Source of the DNA: Castellaniella sp. S9
GTDB lineage: Bacteria > Pseudomonadota > Gammaproteobacteria > Burkholderiales > Burkholderiaceae_B
Direction of reading: 5' to 3'
NCBI RefSeq assembly: GCF_027257175.1
Contig: NZ_JAPFGD010000010.1
Span: 1 to 64,000, forward strand
DNA: 64,000 bases
A model generated the notes under the pieces. That model was not told the DNA's origin. It saw nothing but the letters and a program-made list of their open reading frames with translations, and made no database searches. Within the stretch, counting starts at the first letter, position 1. Each line of letters starts with the position of its first letter. A program made the translations under genes and the position numbers. Shown here piece after piece: positions 1-9,584 of this stretch.

Positions 1-130
1 TCAAATCCGCGCTTGATCCGGCCAACCGCCGCCGGCGTGGTCACGATCATCGGAATCAGTGGTCACGATACCGGACTGCCTGGTCACGATGCCGGAATCA
101 GTGGTCACGATCAACCGGAATACCCAGACA
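1..130. mobile_element. End of an IS21-family-like insertion sequence (partial)
   Basis: Four copies of TGGTCACGAT lie at 38-47, 60-69, 81-90 and 102-111, spaced 21-22 bp, next to a terminus that reads ...CCCAGACA at 130. Multiple tandem terminal repeats and a TG...CA tip are typical of IS21-family ends. The cusA reading frame is interrupted exactly here, so 130/131 is the probable IS/gene junction. No transposase gene is within the window; positions 1-37 may include the last bases of one, but I cannot confirm this. The IS21 family assignment is by pattern only. Confidence 0.65.
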
Positions 131-3100
131 AGAGGGGCGCCGTCACCATCCCGCCGATCATGGGTGCGGCGATCCGCTGCATGACTTCCGAGCCGGTTCC
201 TTCACCCAGCATGATGGGAAATAGCCCGCCCAAGATGACGGCTACCGTCATGGATTTGGGCCGAACGCGCAGGACCGCTCCTTCTTGAATCGCCTCCAGC
301 AGCAAGGACTCGGTCAGCGCCATGCCGACCTGCAGTCGACTGTTTAGTGCGGTTTTCAGATACAGCAGCATGACCACGCCGAACTCAGCCGCGACGCCGA
401 CGAGGGCGATGAATCCGACTGCCGTGGCGACCGAGATCGCGTGACCGAGCAACCAGATCAGCCAGAAGCCACCGACCAGAGCAAACGGCACGGTGAGCAT
501 TAGTAGCAGGGCATCGGCCGCCGAATTGAAGGTCATGAACAGGAGGACGAAGATCAGGGCAAGGGTCATGGGGATGACCATTTGTAGCGTCGCCTCAGCC
601 CGTTCCAGGTACTCGAATTGACCAGACCACGCAATTGAATACCCCGCTGGCAGCGTGACATTCTTGGCCACGGCCTGCTGCATGGCTTTGACCGCAGAGG
701 AGAGATCCGCGTTTTGAATATCCACATAGACGTATCCCGTCAATCGGGCGTTTTCACTGCGTATCATGGGTGGGCCATCGGAGATCTTCAGGTTTGCGAC
801 GTCGCTAAGGCGGATCTGGGCCCTCTTGTCGGTGACGATAGTGATCTGGCGCAGCTTTTCCAATGAGTCTCGTATTTCACGCGGATATCGAACGTTGATA
901 GGGAAGCGCTGACGACCATCGATCACTTCGCCTACGTTTTCGCCACCCACCGCCGAGGACACGACCGATTGGATATCCGTAATCGCCAGGCCGTAGCGAG
1001 CCGCCGAGAGACGGTTGATATCCACGTCGATGTAGTGGCCGCCGTTCAAGCGTTCCGCCAACGCAGAGGTCACACCCGGTACATTTTTGACTGCTGCTTC
1101 GACCTGTGTCGCGATTTTGTCGATTTGCGCCAGATCGCCGCCCGAGATCTTGACCCCGACGGGTGTTTTAATCCCTGTCGAGAGCATGTCCAACCGATTT
1201 CGGATGGGTGGCACCCAGACGTTAGTCAGGCCGGGTACCTTAACGGTTTGATCCAGCTCAGCGATCAGCTTTTTGGGCGTCATGCCAGGGCGCCACTGAT
1301 CGCGGGGTTTGAACTGGATAGTGGTCTCAAACATTTCGAGCGGAGCCGGGTCAGTAGCGGTGTCCGCTCGACCAGACTTGCCAAAGACCGTGGCCACCTC
1401 GGGAACTGTCTTAATCATGCGGTCGGTCTGCTGCAGCAGTTCAGCGGCCTTTTGGGCAGAAATTCCAGGCAGAGCCGTAGGCATGTATAAGAGATCCCCT
1501 TCGTCCAGTGCCGGCATGAATTCACTGCCCAGGCGTGATACAGGAACCAAGGTGACCGCCAATGCAATAACGGCGAGCCCAATGACGACCCAAGGTCGCC
1601 TGAGCGTGGCATTGAGCAGGGGGTGGTATAGCCAAATCAATAGGCGATTGATGGGGTTGGACATTTCATGGGGGATGCGGCCGCGAATGAAGTAGCCCAT
1701 GAGCACGGGCACGAGCGTGACCGAGATCCCCGCTGCGGCCGCAATCGAGTAGGTCTTCGTGAAGGCCAGGGGCGCGAACATTTTCCCCTCTTGCCCTTCG
1801 AGCGAAAACACAGGGATAAACGACAGCGCAATAATAAGGAGAGAGAAGAAGAGCGCAGGCCCGACCTCCGCAGTGGAGGTTGCAATCAGCTCCCAGCGTT
1901 GGGTCGCTGTAATCGGCACACTGGGGTGCCGTTCCTCGTACGCCTCCAGGTGTTTATGTGCGTTTTCTATCATCACGATGGCCGCATCGATCATTGCGCC
2001 GATAGCAATCGCGATTCCGCTGAGCGACATGATGTTTGCGTTAATGCCTTGGTAGCGCATCACAATGAACGCGGCTAATATTCCCAGCGGCAACGATAAA
2101 ATAGCCACCAAGGCGCTGCGTAGGTGAAATAGAAATAAGGCGCAGACCAGTCCGACGATGATGAATTCCTCGATGAGCTTATGCGTCAGATTGTTCACCG
2201 CTCGTTTGATCAGTTGCGATCGGTCATACGTCGTGACTACCTCGACACCAGCGGGCAAGGATTTTTTTAGATCGGCAAGCTTGGTTTTGACTGCATTGAT
2301 GGTGGTGAGGGCATTTTTCCCAGAGCGCATCACAATGACGCCGCCAGCAACCTCGCCTTCGCCATTGAGTTCAGCGATGCCACGACGCATTTCCGGTCCA
2401 ATCTGAATGCGCGCCACGTCGCCCAACAAGACTGGTGTCCCGGTATCGTTCGTGCGGAGTACTACATTCCTGAAGTCCTCCAGAGAGCGTAGATACCCGG
2501 AGGAGCGCACCATATATTCGGACTCTGCCAGCTCGACCACCGAGCCGCCCGATTCCTGGTTAGCCTTGCCCAGCGCCTCACCGACTGTCGCCAGAGTGAT
2601 TCCGTAGGCACGCAGCTTATCGGGATCCACAACCACCTGATATTGACGCACCATGCCGCCGATCGAGGCGACTTCGGAGACGTCTGGCACTGCCTTGAGC
2701 TCGAACTTGAGGAACCAGTCGTTAAGTGCTCTGAGCTGCCCCAGATCGTGCGTCCCAGTGCGATCCACCAGTGCGTATTCGTAGATCCAACCTACACCTG
2801 TGGCATCAGGTCCGAGCGAAACGGTGGCTCCTTGAGGAAGCCGGCTTTGTACTTGATTCAGGTACTCCAGTACCCGGGATCGAGCCCAATACTGATCAGT
2901 GTTGTCATCGAACAGCACATACACGAAGGCATCGCCAAACGATGAATATGCTCGGATGGTTTTGGCGCCTGGCACGCCGAGCAAGGTGGTGGTGAGCGGA
3001 TAGGTCACCTGGTCCTCGACCACCTGCGGGGCTCTGCCCGGGTAGGATGCCTTGATGATGACTTGGGTGTCGGAGAGATCCGGCAATGCATCGACCGGTG

Positions 3101-3200
3101 TGTTCAGGAGGGAAAAAGCACCCCACGCGGCGATCACGAGCGTTGCCAAGAGCACCAGAAAGCGGTTATGGATCGACCAATGAATGAGGCGCGCAATCAT
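111..3200 (-). CDS. cusA: Cu(I)/Ag(I) efflux RND permease CusA, C-terminally truncated by an IS
   Basis: Inner-membrane pump of a CusCBA-type tripartite Cu(I)/Ag(I) exporter, member of the heavy-metal efflux RND family. The N-terminus ([18 protein letters not shown]) and the [14 protein letters not shown] segment after TM1 are typical of CusA/SilA. The Met-containing periplasmic part ([18 protein letters not shown]) also fits the Cu/Ag branch rather than the Zn/Co/Cd branch. Family members are about 1,045 residues and end in TM12 plus a basic tail. Here the native frame stops after MVTAPLL, and the last residues (SGYSG) are encoded by the IS end, so most of TM12 is lost. It starts 4 nt inside the end of cusB. 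Function is probably reduced or lost, although only the last helix is affected. Confidence 0.9.
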   Translation of the reverse strand: MIARLIHWSIHNRFLVLLATLVIAAWGAFSLLNTPVDALPDLSDTQVIIKASYPGRAPQVVEDQVTYPLTTTLLGVPGAKTIRAYSSFGDAFVYVLFDDNTDQYWARSRVLEYLNQVQSRLPQGATVSLGPDATGVGWIYEYALVDRTGTHDLGQLRALNDWFLKFELKAVPDVSEVASIGGMVRQYQVVVDPDKLRAYGITLATVGEALGKANQESGGSVVELAESEYMVRSSGYLRSLEDFRNVVLRTNDTGTPVLLGDVARIQIGPEMRRGIAELNGEGEVAGGVIVMRSGKNALTTINAVKTKLADLKKSLPAGVEVVTTYDRSQLIKRAVNNLTHKLIEEFIIVGLVCALFLFHLRSALVAILSLPLGILAAFIVMRYQGINANIMSLSGIAIAIGAMIDAAIVMIENAHKHLEAYEERHPSVPITATQRWELIATSTAEVGPALFFSLLIIALSFIPVFSLEGQEGKMFAPLAFTKTYSIAAAAGISVTLVPVLMGYFIRGRIPHEMSNPINRLLIWLYHPLLNATLRRPWVVIGLAVIALAVTLVPVSRLGSEFMPALDEGDLLYMPTALPGISAQKAAELLQQTDRMIKTVPEVATVFGKSGRADTATDPAPLEMFETTIQFKPRDQWRPGMTPKKLIAELDQTVKVPGLTNVWVPPIRNRLDMLSTGIKTPVGVKISGGDLAQIDKIATQVEAAVKNVPGVTSALAERLNGGHYIDVDINRLSAARYGLAITDIQSVVSSAVGGENVGEVIDGRQRFPINVRYPREIRDSLEKLRQITIVTDKRAQIRLSDVANLKISDGPPMIRSENARLTGYVYVDIQNADLSSAVKAMQQAVAKNVTLPAGYSIAWSGQFEYLERAEATLQMVIPMTLALIFVLLFMTFNSAADALLLMLTVPFALVGGFWLIWLLGHAISVATAVGFIALVGVAAEFGVVMLLYLKTALNSRLQVGMALTESLLLEAIQEGAVLRVRPKSMTVAVILGGLFPIMLGEGTGSEVMQRIAAPMIGGMVTAPLLSGYSG

Positions 3201-4735
3201 TGTGTGCCTCCCGCGATTGGTTCAACCTGGGTCAGTTGGTATCCATCGCTTGATTGCTTAAAGACGAAGCGAACCGTTTGGCCGGCCTCGATATCGGGGA
3301 ATGCGGCCGCAGAAGGCTTACCGAACGTCATGGTCATTGCAGGCCAGCTCAGGGCAGGAACCGGCTGGTGTGAAAACGTGATGCCAGAGGCTGTGACGTG
3401 CTCGACTTTGCCGGTCGTCTCGTAGACTGGTGCAGGCGTAGCGGACGCCGAGGCGGCGGAACTGCCCGCGCTGCTCATGGTGGGGTTATCCGTCAGCTTG
3501 GGGAGGACGGACTTCAGGTTCGCTTCCGAATCGATCAGAAACTGGCCGGATGCCACGACCTGTTGACCTTCACTCAGTCCGCTTAGTATCTCGGTGTTGT
3601 TGCCCAGATCCTCGCCAATCTTGACTTCGACAGGTTGTAGACGACCGTCGGTGTTCTTAACGATCACGATGGACCGCTTCCCGGTTGTAATCACGGCTTC
3701 GGAGGGGACGATCAGGCGCGGAGTGGCGATCGCCGCACTGATGTGAGCGCGCATCAGCATGCCCGGCGTCATCCCGAAGTCGTCATTGTCGATTTCGAGG
3801 CGGGCCTGGAGCGTGCGACTGGTGCTGCTGATTCCTGGCAGGATCTCGCGGATGTGTCCTGTGAAATGCTGTGTAGAGTCTCCCGCGAATACGGCGTTCA
3901 CGCTCATACCCTGGTGCACCTCAAGAGCCATTGACTCCGGTATTTCGACCACGAGCCAAAGTTTGCTCAAGCCAGCGACCTTGGCCAGCGTTTGTCCCGG
4001 TGACACCATCGCACCGTTACGCACGTTGAGCTCGGCGATGACGCCTGCCTGCGGCGCGCGTAAGGTCATGTGGCTTTGCGCTTTGCCGGTTCGATCAATC
4101 GCATTGAGGATGTCCTCCGGGATGGACATTGCCCGCATACGTGCACGCGAGGCTGAGAGCATGCCTCGATCAGCATGGCTTTGCTTTAACGCTAGGTATT
4201 CTTCCTGCGGTGCGAGCCAGTCTGGTACGAACAAGGAAGCAATCGGGGCGCCTTTGGCGACTTGCTGCATCGGTGCATTCGCGTACAGCTCATCGATATA
4301 GCCCGTCACACGGGACTGGATCACGACTGCGCGGGACTCATCGAACTGTGTTGTGCCCACCGCATCGAAACCGTTCTTGGTTTGGCGCTGCTGGGCGGTC
4401 GCATAACGAATGCCCAAGTTCTGCTGGAGCGTTGGATCGACCTTAATGCCGGTGGCACCGCCTTCGTCCGCATAGACGGGTTGCAGCGCCATATCCATGA
4501 AGGGCGATTTTCCCGGCCTATCGAAATGCTGGCTCGGGACCATCGGATCGTGCCAGTACAGGACTTTTCGATCCGACTTGCTGTCTGCCTGATCACTCGC
4601 AGTAAAGGCCATAGCAGAATCGGGTGGCGTGCTCAGGATATGGCGAGACCCGAAAACATAGCCGACGCCAAGCAGTGCAGCGATGACAACGAGCGCAAAT
4701 AAGGAGCGTGCCAAGTTAGCTTGTCGCATGTTCAT
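3197..4735 (-). CDS. cusB: CusB-type periplasmic adaptor with HMBD and fused CusF-like domain
   Basis: Membrane-fusion protein linking the CusA pump and the CusC channel, 512 aa. An N-terminal membrane anchor (about residues 10-29) is followed by a heavy-metal-binding domain ([12 protein letters not shown]...[11 protein letters not shown], about 60-90) and the barrel-sandwich/alpha-hairpin core with the VTGYIDELY motif. The last ~75 residues (from about [15 protein letters not shown], with [12 protein letters not shown]) match the CusF copper-chaperone fold, which is a separate protein in E. coli. The stop overlaps the cusA start by 4 nt and its start overlaps the cusC stop, indicating translational coupling in a cusC-B-A operon. 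Confidence 0.9.
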   Translation of the reverse strand: MNMRQANLARSLFALVVIAALLGVGYVFGSRHILSTPPDSAMAFTASDQADSKSDRKVLYWHDPMVPSQHFDRPGKSPFMDMALQPVYADEGGATGIKVDPTLQQNLGIRYATAQQRQTKNGFDAVGTTQFDESRAVVIQSRVTGYIDELYANAPMQQVAKGAPIASLFVPDWLAPQEEYLALKQSHADRGMLSASRARMRAMSIPEDILNAIDRTGKAQSHMTLRAPQAGVIAELNVRNGAMVSPGQTLAKVAGLSKLWLVVEIPESMALEVHQGMSVNAVFAGDSTQHFTGHIREILPGISSTSRTLQARLEIDNDDFGMTPGMLMRAHISAAIATPRLIVPSEAVITTGKRSIVIVKNTDGRLQPVEVKIGEDLGNNTEILSGLSEGQQVVASGQFLIDSEANLKSVLPKLTDNPTMSSAGSSAASASATPAPVYETTGKVEHVTASGITFSHQPVPALSWPAMTMTFGKPSAAAFPDIEAGQTVRFVFKQSSDGYQLTQVEPIAGGTQ

Positions 4736-6033
4736 TCCTTTTGGCCGATCAGATTGTTGGTGGAGACAACCTGGTATTCAAGCTGGGCCCAGACCTGGGC
4801 CACGTCGCGTTCGAGATCCACAACCTGGAGTTGGGCATCCAATTGCGCGCGTTTGGCGTTGAATACGCTGGCTAGCGATCCCGAGCCCGCTTTGTAGGCG
4901 GCTGCCGCGAGTCGGACTTGCTGGGAGACTGCGGGCAATAGCGTGTTGTTCAGGCTGGCGATTCGTTCGCGCCCATTGGCGAGCGAGGTAGACAGGCTTT
5001 GAATGTTGGCGTGAACCTGACGCTGGGTTTCTCGCAGCATCAAACGTGCCTTGTTGCCAAGGGCCGCTTTTTCAGCGACATCCTGATCCTGTCTATTCGC
5101 CCGAGAAATGGGCAGTGGGATGCTAACTCCGACGGAGACCATGTTTGAGTATTGGCTTCCCCGCTGTTGGTAGGTCACGCCCCAAGTCCAGTTCGGCGTT
5201 CGATTGCTGCTGGCTACCGATGTGTCGGCGTCCGCTACGTAAATATCACGCTCAGCCGCAAGGAGCTCGGGTTGAACCTGGTTCAGTTCCTCCTGTGTAA
5301 GATCGGCCACGTGGGATTCCAATGGCGGTATGTCGCCTGCGATCGCAGTCACCGGGGCGGCCACCCATCGGCTCAACGCAATCAGCGCCGAGCGGGAAGT
5401 CTGCTGCGCCTTAAGCAACTGGTCTTTGACCTGAGAGCGCATGATTTGCGCTTGTGTCACATCGTCTGCGCTCGCGCTGAGCCCGCGATAGGAGGCGCGA
5501 ATCGCTGCGAGCTCATGGGTCATGTGCTCAACCAAGGCATTGGAGAGCGCAAGGGCCCGCTGCGCATACGCCGCGTCAAGCCACGCGATTGCCGTCTGTT
5601 GGCGCGTGTTTGCGAGCTGCACCAGCGTGGCTGCCTGCTCTCTATCGACAATGCGATTTGCAAGGCTTGAACGGCGCTCACGTTTGCCAGAAGAGACCCA
5701 TTCCTGCTCGATGCCGACGTAGCGCATGGTCATGAAATCTTGCGTGAGCGAGTAGCGATCTGGTCCGTTGATCGGCAGGTTATCGACCCCGGCCTTGAGC
5801 ATAGGGTCGGGCAATTGATCAGCTTTGACGGCGGCGTGAGTGCTGGCGAGTACGGATGATTGGCTGGCCTGTATGGCCGCCGAGCGCTGAGAGGCTTGGT
5901 AGAGGGCGGTGTCGAGCGTCAGGCCGCCGTTCTGGCCGTAGGCGCTTGCGCTGGCGAGCGCCAGTAGCGCGCACAGAATACGAGTGCGCATCACGGCGCG
6001 CTGCGATACGAGCGCGCGTAGTGGTTCGAGCAT
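4732..6033 (-). CDS. cusC: TolC-family outer-membrane channel (CusC-type)
   Basis: Outer-membrane factor of the Cu/Ag efflux system. The OEP repeats are recognisable, rich in Ala/Gln coiled-coil segments (for example LVQLANTRQQTAIAWLDAAY and VRLAAAAYKAGSGSLASV). The ATG at 6033 is preferred because GGAG lies 8 nt upstream; the frame is open further upstream without a better signal. This gives a long n-region before a signal peptide (RTRILCALLALASASAYGQ). There is no obvious lipobox Cys, unlike E. coli CusC. First gene of the leftward operon, coupled to cusB by a 4-nt overlap. Confidence 0.87.
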   Translation of the reverse strand: MLEPLRALVSQRAVMRTRILCALLALASASAYGQNGGLTLDTALYQASQRSAAIQASQSSVLASTHAAVKADQLPDPMLKAGVDNLPINGPDRYSLTQDFMTMRYVGIEQEWVSSGKRERRSSLANRIVDREQAATLVQLANTRQQTAIAWLDAAYAQRALALSNALVEHMTHELAAIRASYRGLSASADDVTQAQIMRSQVKDQLLKAQQTSRSALIALSRWVAAPVTAIAGDIPPLESHVADLTQEELNQVQPELLAAERDIYVADADTSVASSNRTPNWTWGVTYQQRGSQYSNMVSVGVSIPLPISRANRQDQDVAEKAALGNKARLMLRETQRQVHANIQSLSTSLANGRERIASLNNTLLPAVSQQVRLAAAAYKAGSGSLASVFNAKRAQLDAQLQVVDLERDVAQVWAQLEYQVVSTNNLIGQKE

Positions 6034-6108
6034 AATTAACTCCGAATAGGCGAACGAAAACAAGGCACGGCGTTCACCGTGGCCTTGGCAACGAAAATCG
6101 GAGTCAGG

Positions 6109-6519
6109 TCAAATGCGCAGCCGGAGCGTCAGGAGGAAGAGTGGGTCATCACCACTGTCTGAAGCTGACGCAGGGTCATAAGCGGCTGGCTGCCAAACTT
6201 GTGGTGCAAGGGGTAGAGGGAGGGGGTAAGCGACGAAAAGAACAGGCTCGGACGCCAAGGGTTGCGCTATGGCATTCGTGGCCTGTTGTTCATCCGAGAA
6301 GTGCTGCGCGCACAGCAAAGGCTGTGCTTCGTCGATCATCTTGGAGTGATCAGCCGGCTGAGTGCAGTCGGCGCCATTCATCTGAGATGCTGAGGCCTCA
6401 GCCTGTAGCTGAGGCAGAGGGCAAGCGTAGCCTGCCAGCACCACACGCGAGAATAGGAGCGTTGTGATTAGCAACACTAGAATTAACGATCGATGGGTAC
6501 TGGAGTGTGGGGAATGCAT
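6109..6519 (-). CDS. Small exported hypothetical protein upstream of cusCBA
   Basis: Unrecognised protein of about 136 aa if started at the ATG at 6519; an upstream TTG at 6576 is possible but less likely. A hydrophobic segment (RSLILVLLITTLLFSRVVLAG) acts as signal peptide or anchor. The mature part has scattered Cys and His (YACPLPQLQ, GADCTQPADHSKM, LLCAQHF), compatible with a periplasmic metal-binding role. It lies just upstream of cusC in the same direction and is probably co-transcribed. No function is assigned. Confidence 0.6.
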   Translation of the reverse strand: MHSPHSSTHRSLILVLLITTLLFSRVVLAGYACPLPQLQAEASASQMNGADCTQPADHSKMIDEAQPLLCAQHFSDEQQATNAIAQPLASEPVLFVAYPLPLPLAPQVWQPAAYDPASASDSGDDPLFLLTLRLRI

Positions 6520-6565
6520 GACGAATGAGGAGCTGCAATTGGACGAATTATGAACCTTAGGAGCA

Positions 6566-6596
6566 TCTACAGTCAACGCTTACCACGCAAGGTTAA
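6566..6596 (-). promoter_or_regulatory. Candidate MerR-type promoter for the cus operon
   Basis: Read on the minus strand, TTAACC (6591-6596) and TGTAGA (6566-6571) are separated by 19 bp, the spacing used by MerR-family activators. The interval CTTGCGTGGTAAG is a weak dyad. The -10 is poor, so this is only a candidate driver of the hypothetical gene and cusCBA. Confidence 0.35.
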
Positions 6597-6635
6597 ATAC
6601 TCTGGCTAGTGTTGCAGTATTTTTTCAAAATGTGC

Positions 6636-6666
6636 TTGACCTTCCTCCGGTGGTAAGGTTTAAGCT
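6636..6666 (+). promoter_or_regulatory. CueR-type copper-responsive promoter
   Basis: TTGACC (6636-6641) and TAAGCT (6661-6666) are separated by 19 bp, and the spacer carries the dyad ACCTTCC...GGTAAGGT (6639-6659). It closely resembles the copA-type operator recognised by the copper sensor CueR. It points right, toward the 6721 gene. No cueR-like gene is in the window, so the regulator must be elsewhere. Confidence 0.75.
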
Positions 6667-6720
6667 AAAAGCATATTAACGTTAGCTCTGATACGAGTTC
6701 CACAAAATATTAGTCACATT

Positions 6721-7134
6721 ATGAGAAATATCTCGCGCAACTTACTGATCAGCATCGCGTATATCGTGGTGCTGATGTTTGGTTTGTTGACGCAGTCCGC
6801 GCAAGCCTACGCGGAATCCAACAATGTGAAGACCACTCAGATGGCAACAGGCCAGATGCCTTGTCACCAGAGTATTGATGGCTATTCCGTGAAGGGTTCA
6901 AAATGCCTGTTTGCCGGCCAGGCGAGCTCGGAGATATGCATTACCCAAGCATGGATGCTCCGGTCTGAAGCACCGTATCCGTCATCAAATCCAGAACTCG
7001 TAATTATGGTCTGGAGACCGGAGATTGTGTCGGTCTTTCAAGTCATCTCGACAGCCAGTCCTGCCTCCCCGGCAGTTCGTCATTCTCGACGTAACGGCTC
7101 CCTCGCTATTCTGTACTGTAGCTTCCAAATTTGA
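6721..7134 (+). CDS. Hypothetical exported protein under CueR-type promoter
   Basis: 137-residue ORF starting about 55 bp after the CueR-type promoter. An N-terminal signal peptide is clear (LLISIAYIVVLMFGLLTQSAQAYA, cleavage after about residue 31). The rest has Cys residues (QMPCHQS, SKCLFAG, EICITQ) but no domain I recognise. There is no convincing Shine-Dalgarno before the ATG, and the C-terminal third is low in recognisable structure, so this could be a decayed gene. Its position suggests copper-induced expression. Confidence 0.5.
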   Translation: MRNISRNLLISIAYIVVLMFGLLTQSAQAYAESNNVKTTQMATGQMPCHQSIDGYSVKGSKCLFAGQASSEICITQAWMLRSEAPYPSSNPELVIMVWRPEIVSVFQVISTASPASPAVRHSRRNGSLAILYCSFQI

Positions 7135-7349
7135 TCCGCAAGTGCTAGCTCCCATACGTTGCCAATGCGGCACGTATTGGGGGGTACGTGTGTCTGCGTA
7201 TTTGCCACAGACACGGTATTGACCTGATACCCCTTATTTAATAGCACAAAGCAGTGCTCATTAGACGCTGCTTGGGCGTAATCGCTGTGCCGACGCATTG
7301 TGCGTTCGATATTAGCCGCGTTACGTAGCAGGATCAAAGGAATTCAAAT

Positions 7350-7574
7350 ATGAAGTGCGATATGAAAACCATGGTTAAGGTAGGCCTCACTGTGGGCTCG
7401 CTGCTCGCCATTGCCTATTTCACGCTGCCCGCTGCGCGGGTGCTTATTTCAGCATCCGCCCCATTTTTTCTTTTTCTCATTTGCCCGTTGACGATGCTTT
7501 TCATGATGAAAAGCATGAACTCATGCCATAGGGAAAACGAGGTAAAGACAGAAAAAATTCAGCTTGATAAATGA
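7350..7574 (+). CDS. Small membrane protein, DUF2933-like
   Basis: 74-residue protein preceded by AAAGGA about 8 nt upstream. It has a hydrophobic region (VGSLLAIAYFTLPAARVLISA) and a second one ending in LICPLTMLFMMKSMNSCHREN. The CPL...FMM...CH pattern resembles the short DUF2933 membrane proteins found in copper/silver resistance clusters. Function is unknown; inner-membrane location is inferred. Confidence 0.65.
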   Translation: MKCDMKTMVKVGLTVGSLLAIAYFTLPAARVLISASAPFFLFLICPLTMLFMMKSMNSCHRENEVKTEKIQLDK

Positions 7575-7648
7575 AAACGCCTAGCGTTGATGCGAGGATG
7601 GCGCACTACGCCAAATCGATATTTTTCTAATAATAATTGGAGTATTTT

Positions 7649-8032
7649 ATGAAAACCAAAATGAGTGTCTTGATGATTTCCTTGTTGTTAGTCGCAGGAA
7701 TCGCGCAGGCCGCTAATTCTGATGCCGCTACGTCAGTCTCTAAAACTAGAGCTCAGGTAATCGCTGAGTTACAGGAGGCCAAGGCTCTCGGCCTCTTAAC
7801 TCAGGGTGAGCGGGCGTACCCGCCTGAGCAACAAGCTGTCAGCTCCAAAACCCGCCAACAGGTGCTGGCTGAGTTGGCTACGGCTCGCGCCGCAGGCACG
7901 TTGAGCCATGGCGAACCACTCGTTTACCCACCTCGCGTTCCCGACCTTAATCCCAAGACGCGAGTCGAGGTACTGGCCGAGCTTGATGCGGCTAGGCAGT
8001 CAGGTGAATTGTTTAAAAATGCCGGACGCTAA
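7649..8032 (+). CDS. DUF4148-type exported repeat protein
   Basis: 127-residue secreted protein. The ATG at 7649 is chosen because GGAG (7639-7642) sits 6 nt upstream and it gives a clean signal peptide (MSVLMISLLLVAGIAQA). The mature part consists of three repeats of the form KTRxQVxAELxxAxxxGxL, each near GExxYPP or a related turn; this is the DUF4148 pattern common in Burkholderiales. Role unknown. It lies between copper-associated small genes and the 8126 gene. Confidence 0.75.
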   Translation: MKTKMSVLMISLLLVAGIAQAANSDAATSVSKTRAQVIAELQEAKALGLLTQGERAYPPEQQAVSSKTRQQVLAELATARAAGTLSHGEPLVYPPRVPDLNPKTRVEVLAELDAARQSGELFKNAGR

Positions 8033-8125
8033 AGGTCTATTGATTAAAAAGACTAATGGTTGATTGTCCAGGCCCCCAATCTATTGGATGAGTTGGAGGC
8101 CTGGGCATACCTTATCGGAACAAAA

Positions 8126-9094
8126 ATGACTGATTTAAAGAAAATAGCCACTCCGGCGCTCGCCGCAGCAGGGATCGTGGCCTTATCCGCACTAGGCTGG
8201 CAACCGCTCGCCATCGCGGCGCCAACAGCGATAAATAACGCAGGCGCGTCAACCAAGCTAGAGGCTGGAGCGCAAATCGAACTCATGCACATCCATGGCC
8301 TTTCTTACAGCGCCGATGGCAAACAGATTCTCATCCCGAGTCATCACGGTATAGCCGTTTACGCGCAGGATCACTGGTCAGTAATGACAGGTCCAAAACA
8401 TGACTATATGGGTTTCTCTGCAACACACGATACGCTCTACAGCAGTGGGCATCCGGCGCCTGGATCGGGTCTGATCAATCCCTTTGGTCTGATCAAGAGT
8501 ACTGACGGTGGCCAGAGTTGGCAAAAGCTGGGACTGGAGGGTGAGTCAGATTTCCATACATTGGCCACGAGTTATGGAACTAACACCATCTATGTGCTTA
8601 ATCATCAGGCAAATAGCGGAATGAAAGCGGCCGGAATTTACGTCACACGATCCGAAGGGGCAAAGTGGAGTCGGGCCACTGCCAATGGGCTAAAAGCTAA
8701 AATTAATAGTCTGGCTGTCCATCCTAATAACGATAAAATTCTCGCCGTTGGCGCTGGGGATGGACTGTATTTATCACGCGATGCAGGTGATCATTTTGAG
8801 CAAATAATCGGCGCAAAACAAGTGCTTGCACAATGGTTTGACCTGGATGGCAAACGTCTTTGGTTTAGTAACTATGCTGGTGGGCCAGCGCTTAGCTGGA
8901 TTGCCCTAGCTGGTGATGCGAAGGTCAATACAGTTCAAATCCAGGTAGCTAGCGACGACGCTATCGCCTATATCGCGCAAAATCCCCTTAAACATGACGA
9001 ATTCGCGATCGCAACCTTCAAGCGGAGCGTTTATGTGAGCCACAATCAAGGCATGACCTGGACTCAGATTGCCAAGGAAGGGGCGACATTATGA
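8126..9094 (+). CDS. F510_1955-type beta-propeller protein (BNR/sialidase-like repeats)
   Basis: 322 aa from the ATG at 8126. It begins with an N-terminal membrane/signal segment (TPALAAAGIVALSALGWQPLAIAA), followed by the conserved LMHIHGLSYSADGKQ start of the family. Asp-box-like repeats (STDGGQSWQKLG, SRDAGDHFEQI, SHNQGMTWTQI) indicate a sialidase/BNR-type propeller. Proteins of this type are commonly annotated F510_1955 family glycosylhydrolase and accompany copper-resistance genes; enzymatic activity is unproven. The stop (TTATGA) overlaps an ATG that opens a 15-codon ORF ending at 9138, which may couple translation to the next small gene. Confidence 0.75.
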   Translation: MTDLKKIATPALAAAGIVALSALGWQPLAIAAPTAINNAGASTKLEAGAQIELMHIHGLSYSADGKQILIPSHHGIAVYAQDHWSVMTGPKHDYMGFSATHDTLYSSGHPAPGSGLINPFGLIKSTDGGQSWQKLGLEGESDFHTLATSYGTNTIYVLNHQANSGMKAAGIYVTRSEGAKWSRATANGLKAKINSLAVHPNNDKILAVGAGDGLYLSRDAGDHFEQIIGAKQVLAQWFDLDGKRLWFSNYAGGPALSWIALAGDAKVNTVQIQVASDDAIAYIAQNPLKHDEFAIATFKRSVYVSHNQGMTWTQIAKEGATL

Positions 9095-9148
9095 ATGAGC
9101 AAACACGTGTCAATCTAGCTAATTTCAGCCGCTCTTAATGAGAAAAGC

Positions 9149-9262
9149 ATGGAAAACAAACTGGTGAAAATACTTCTTATTGTGCTGGCAGCAATCGGCC
9201 TGTTTGCTGTCATTGGATTTGTCGGTATGGCAATTATGATGGGCGGGATGATGGGGCGATGA
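9149..9262 (+). CDS. 37-residue single-pass membrane peptide
   Basis: A short ORF beginning MENKLVKILLIVLAAIGL and ending in a Met/Gly-rich tail (AIMMGGMMGR). It has one transmembrane helix of about 20 residues and a Met-rich C-terminus that could contact Cu(I). It follows the propeller gene by 54 nt on the same strand. No family is recognised; GAGAAAAG lies upstream as a possible ribosome-binding site. Confidence 0.5.
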   Translation: MENKLVKILLIVLAAIGLFAVIGFVGMAIMMGGMMGR

Positions 9263-9362
9263 GTAGAAAGGACGGGGTGTGGCACTGGCGCATCTTAGTA
9301 CACCTCGTCCTAGAAGCAATAACAGAATTAACGTTAGCGATGTTGAACTCTTATCGACTGGC

Positions 9363-9584
9363 TTAGTTGCAACAACTGCTCTGTTTCCCTTGACCCTGAA
9401 CTGGTGGACACGGCACCGAGCCGTAGGAGCAGTAAACACAACAGTCTCCAGGCTTAGGCTTTAGTACGGTATGGCACTGTTCGCACTCGTAGAACCACTG
9501 GCAGGCGTCGGTCGGCATGGTTTCCGTTTTGGTATACCCACATTCCGGGCAAGTCAGCGTCGATTCCAGGATAACGGCACTCAT
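9363..9584 (-). CDS. GDCCVxC-domain small Cys-rich protein
   Basis: 73-residue protein with 11 Cys. It has an N-terminal CPECGY knuckle, ECEQCH, and the family signature GDCCVYCSYGSVPCPP, ending in SSCCN. Such proteins are found with mer operons and sometimes contain selenocysteine; here all signature positions are Cys codons. The start overlaps the merP stop (ATGA), so it is translationally coupled as the third gene of merT-merP. Probably a cytoplasmic thiol metal-binding or redox protein (inference). Confidence 0.85.
   Translation of the reverse strand: MSAVILESTLTCPECGYTKTETMPTDACQWFYECEQCHTVLKPKPGDCCVYCSYGSVPCPPVQGQGKQSSCCN

Noticed and set aside
38..111. CRISPR-like evenly spaced repeats
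   Set aside because: Four 10-bp repeats with ~11-bp intervals are far too short for CRISPR and fit IS21-type terminal repeats next to an interrupted gene.
9125..9439. Leftward ORF after the GDCCVxC gene
   Set aside because: Overlaps the GDCCVxC gene and the 37-residue peptide region; composition looks like shadow sequence.
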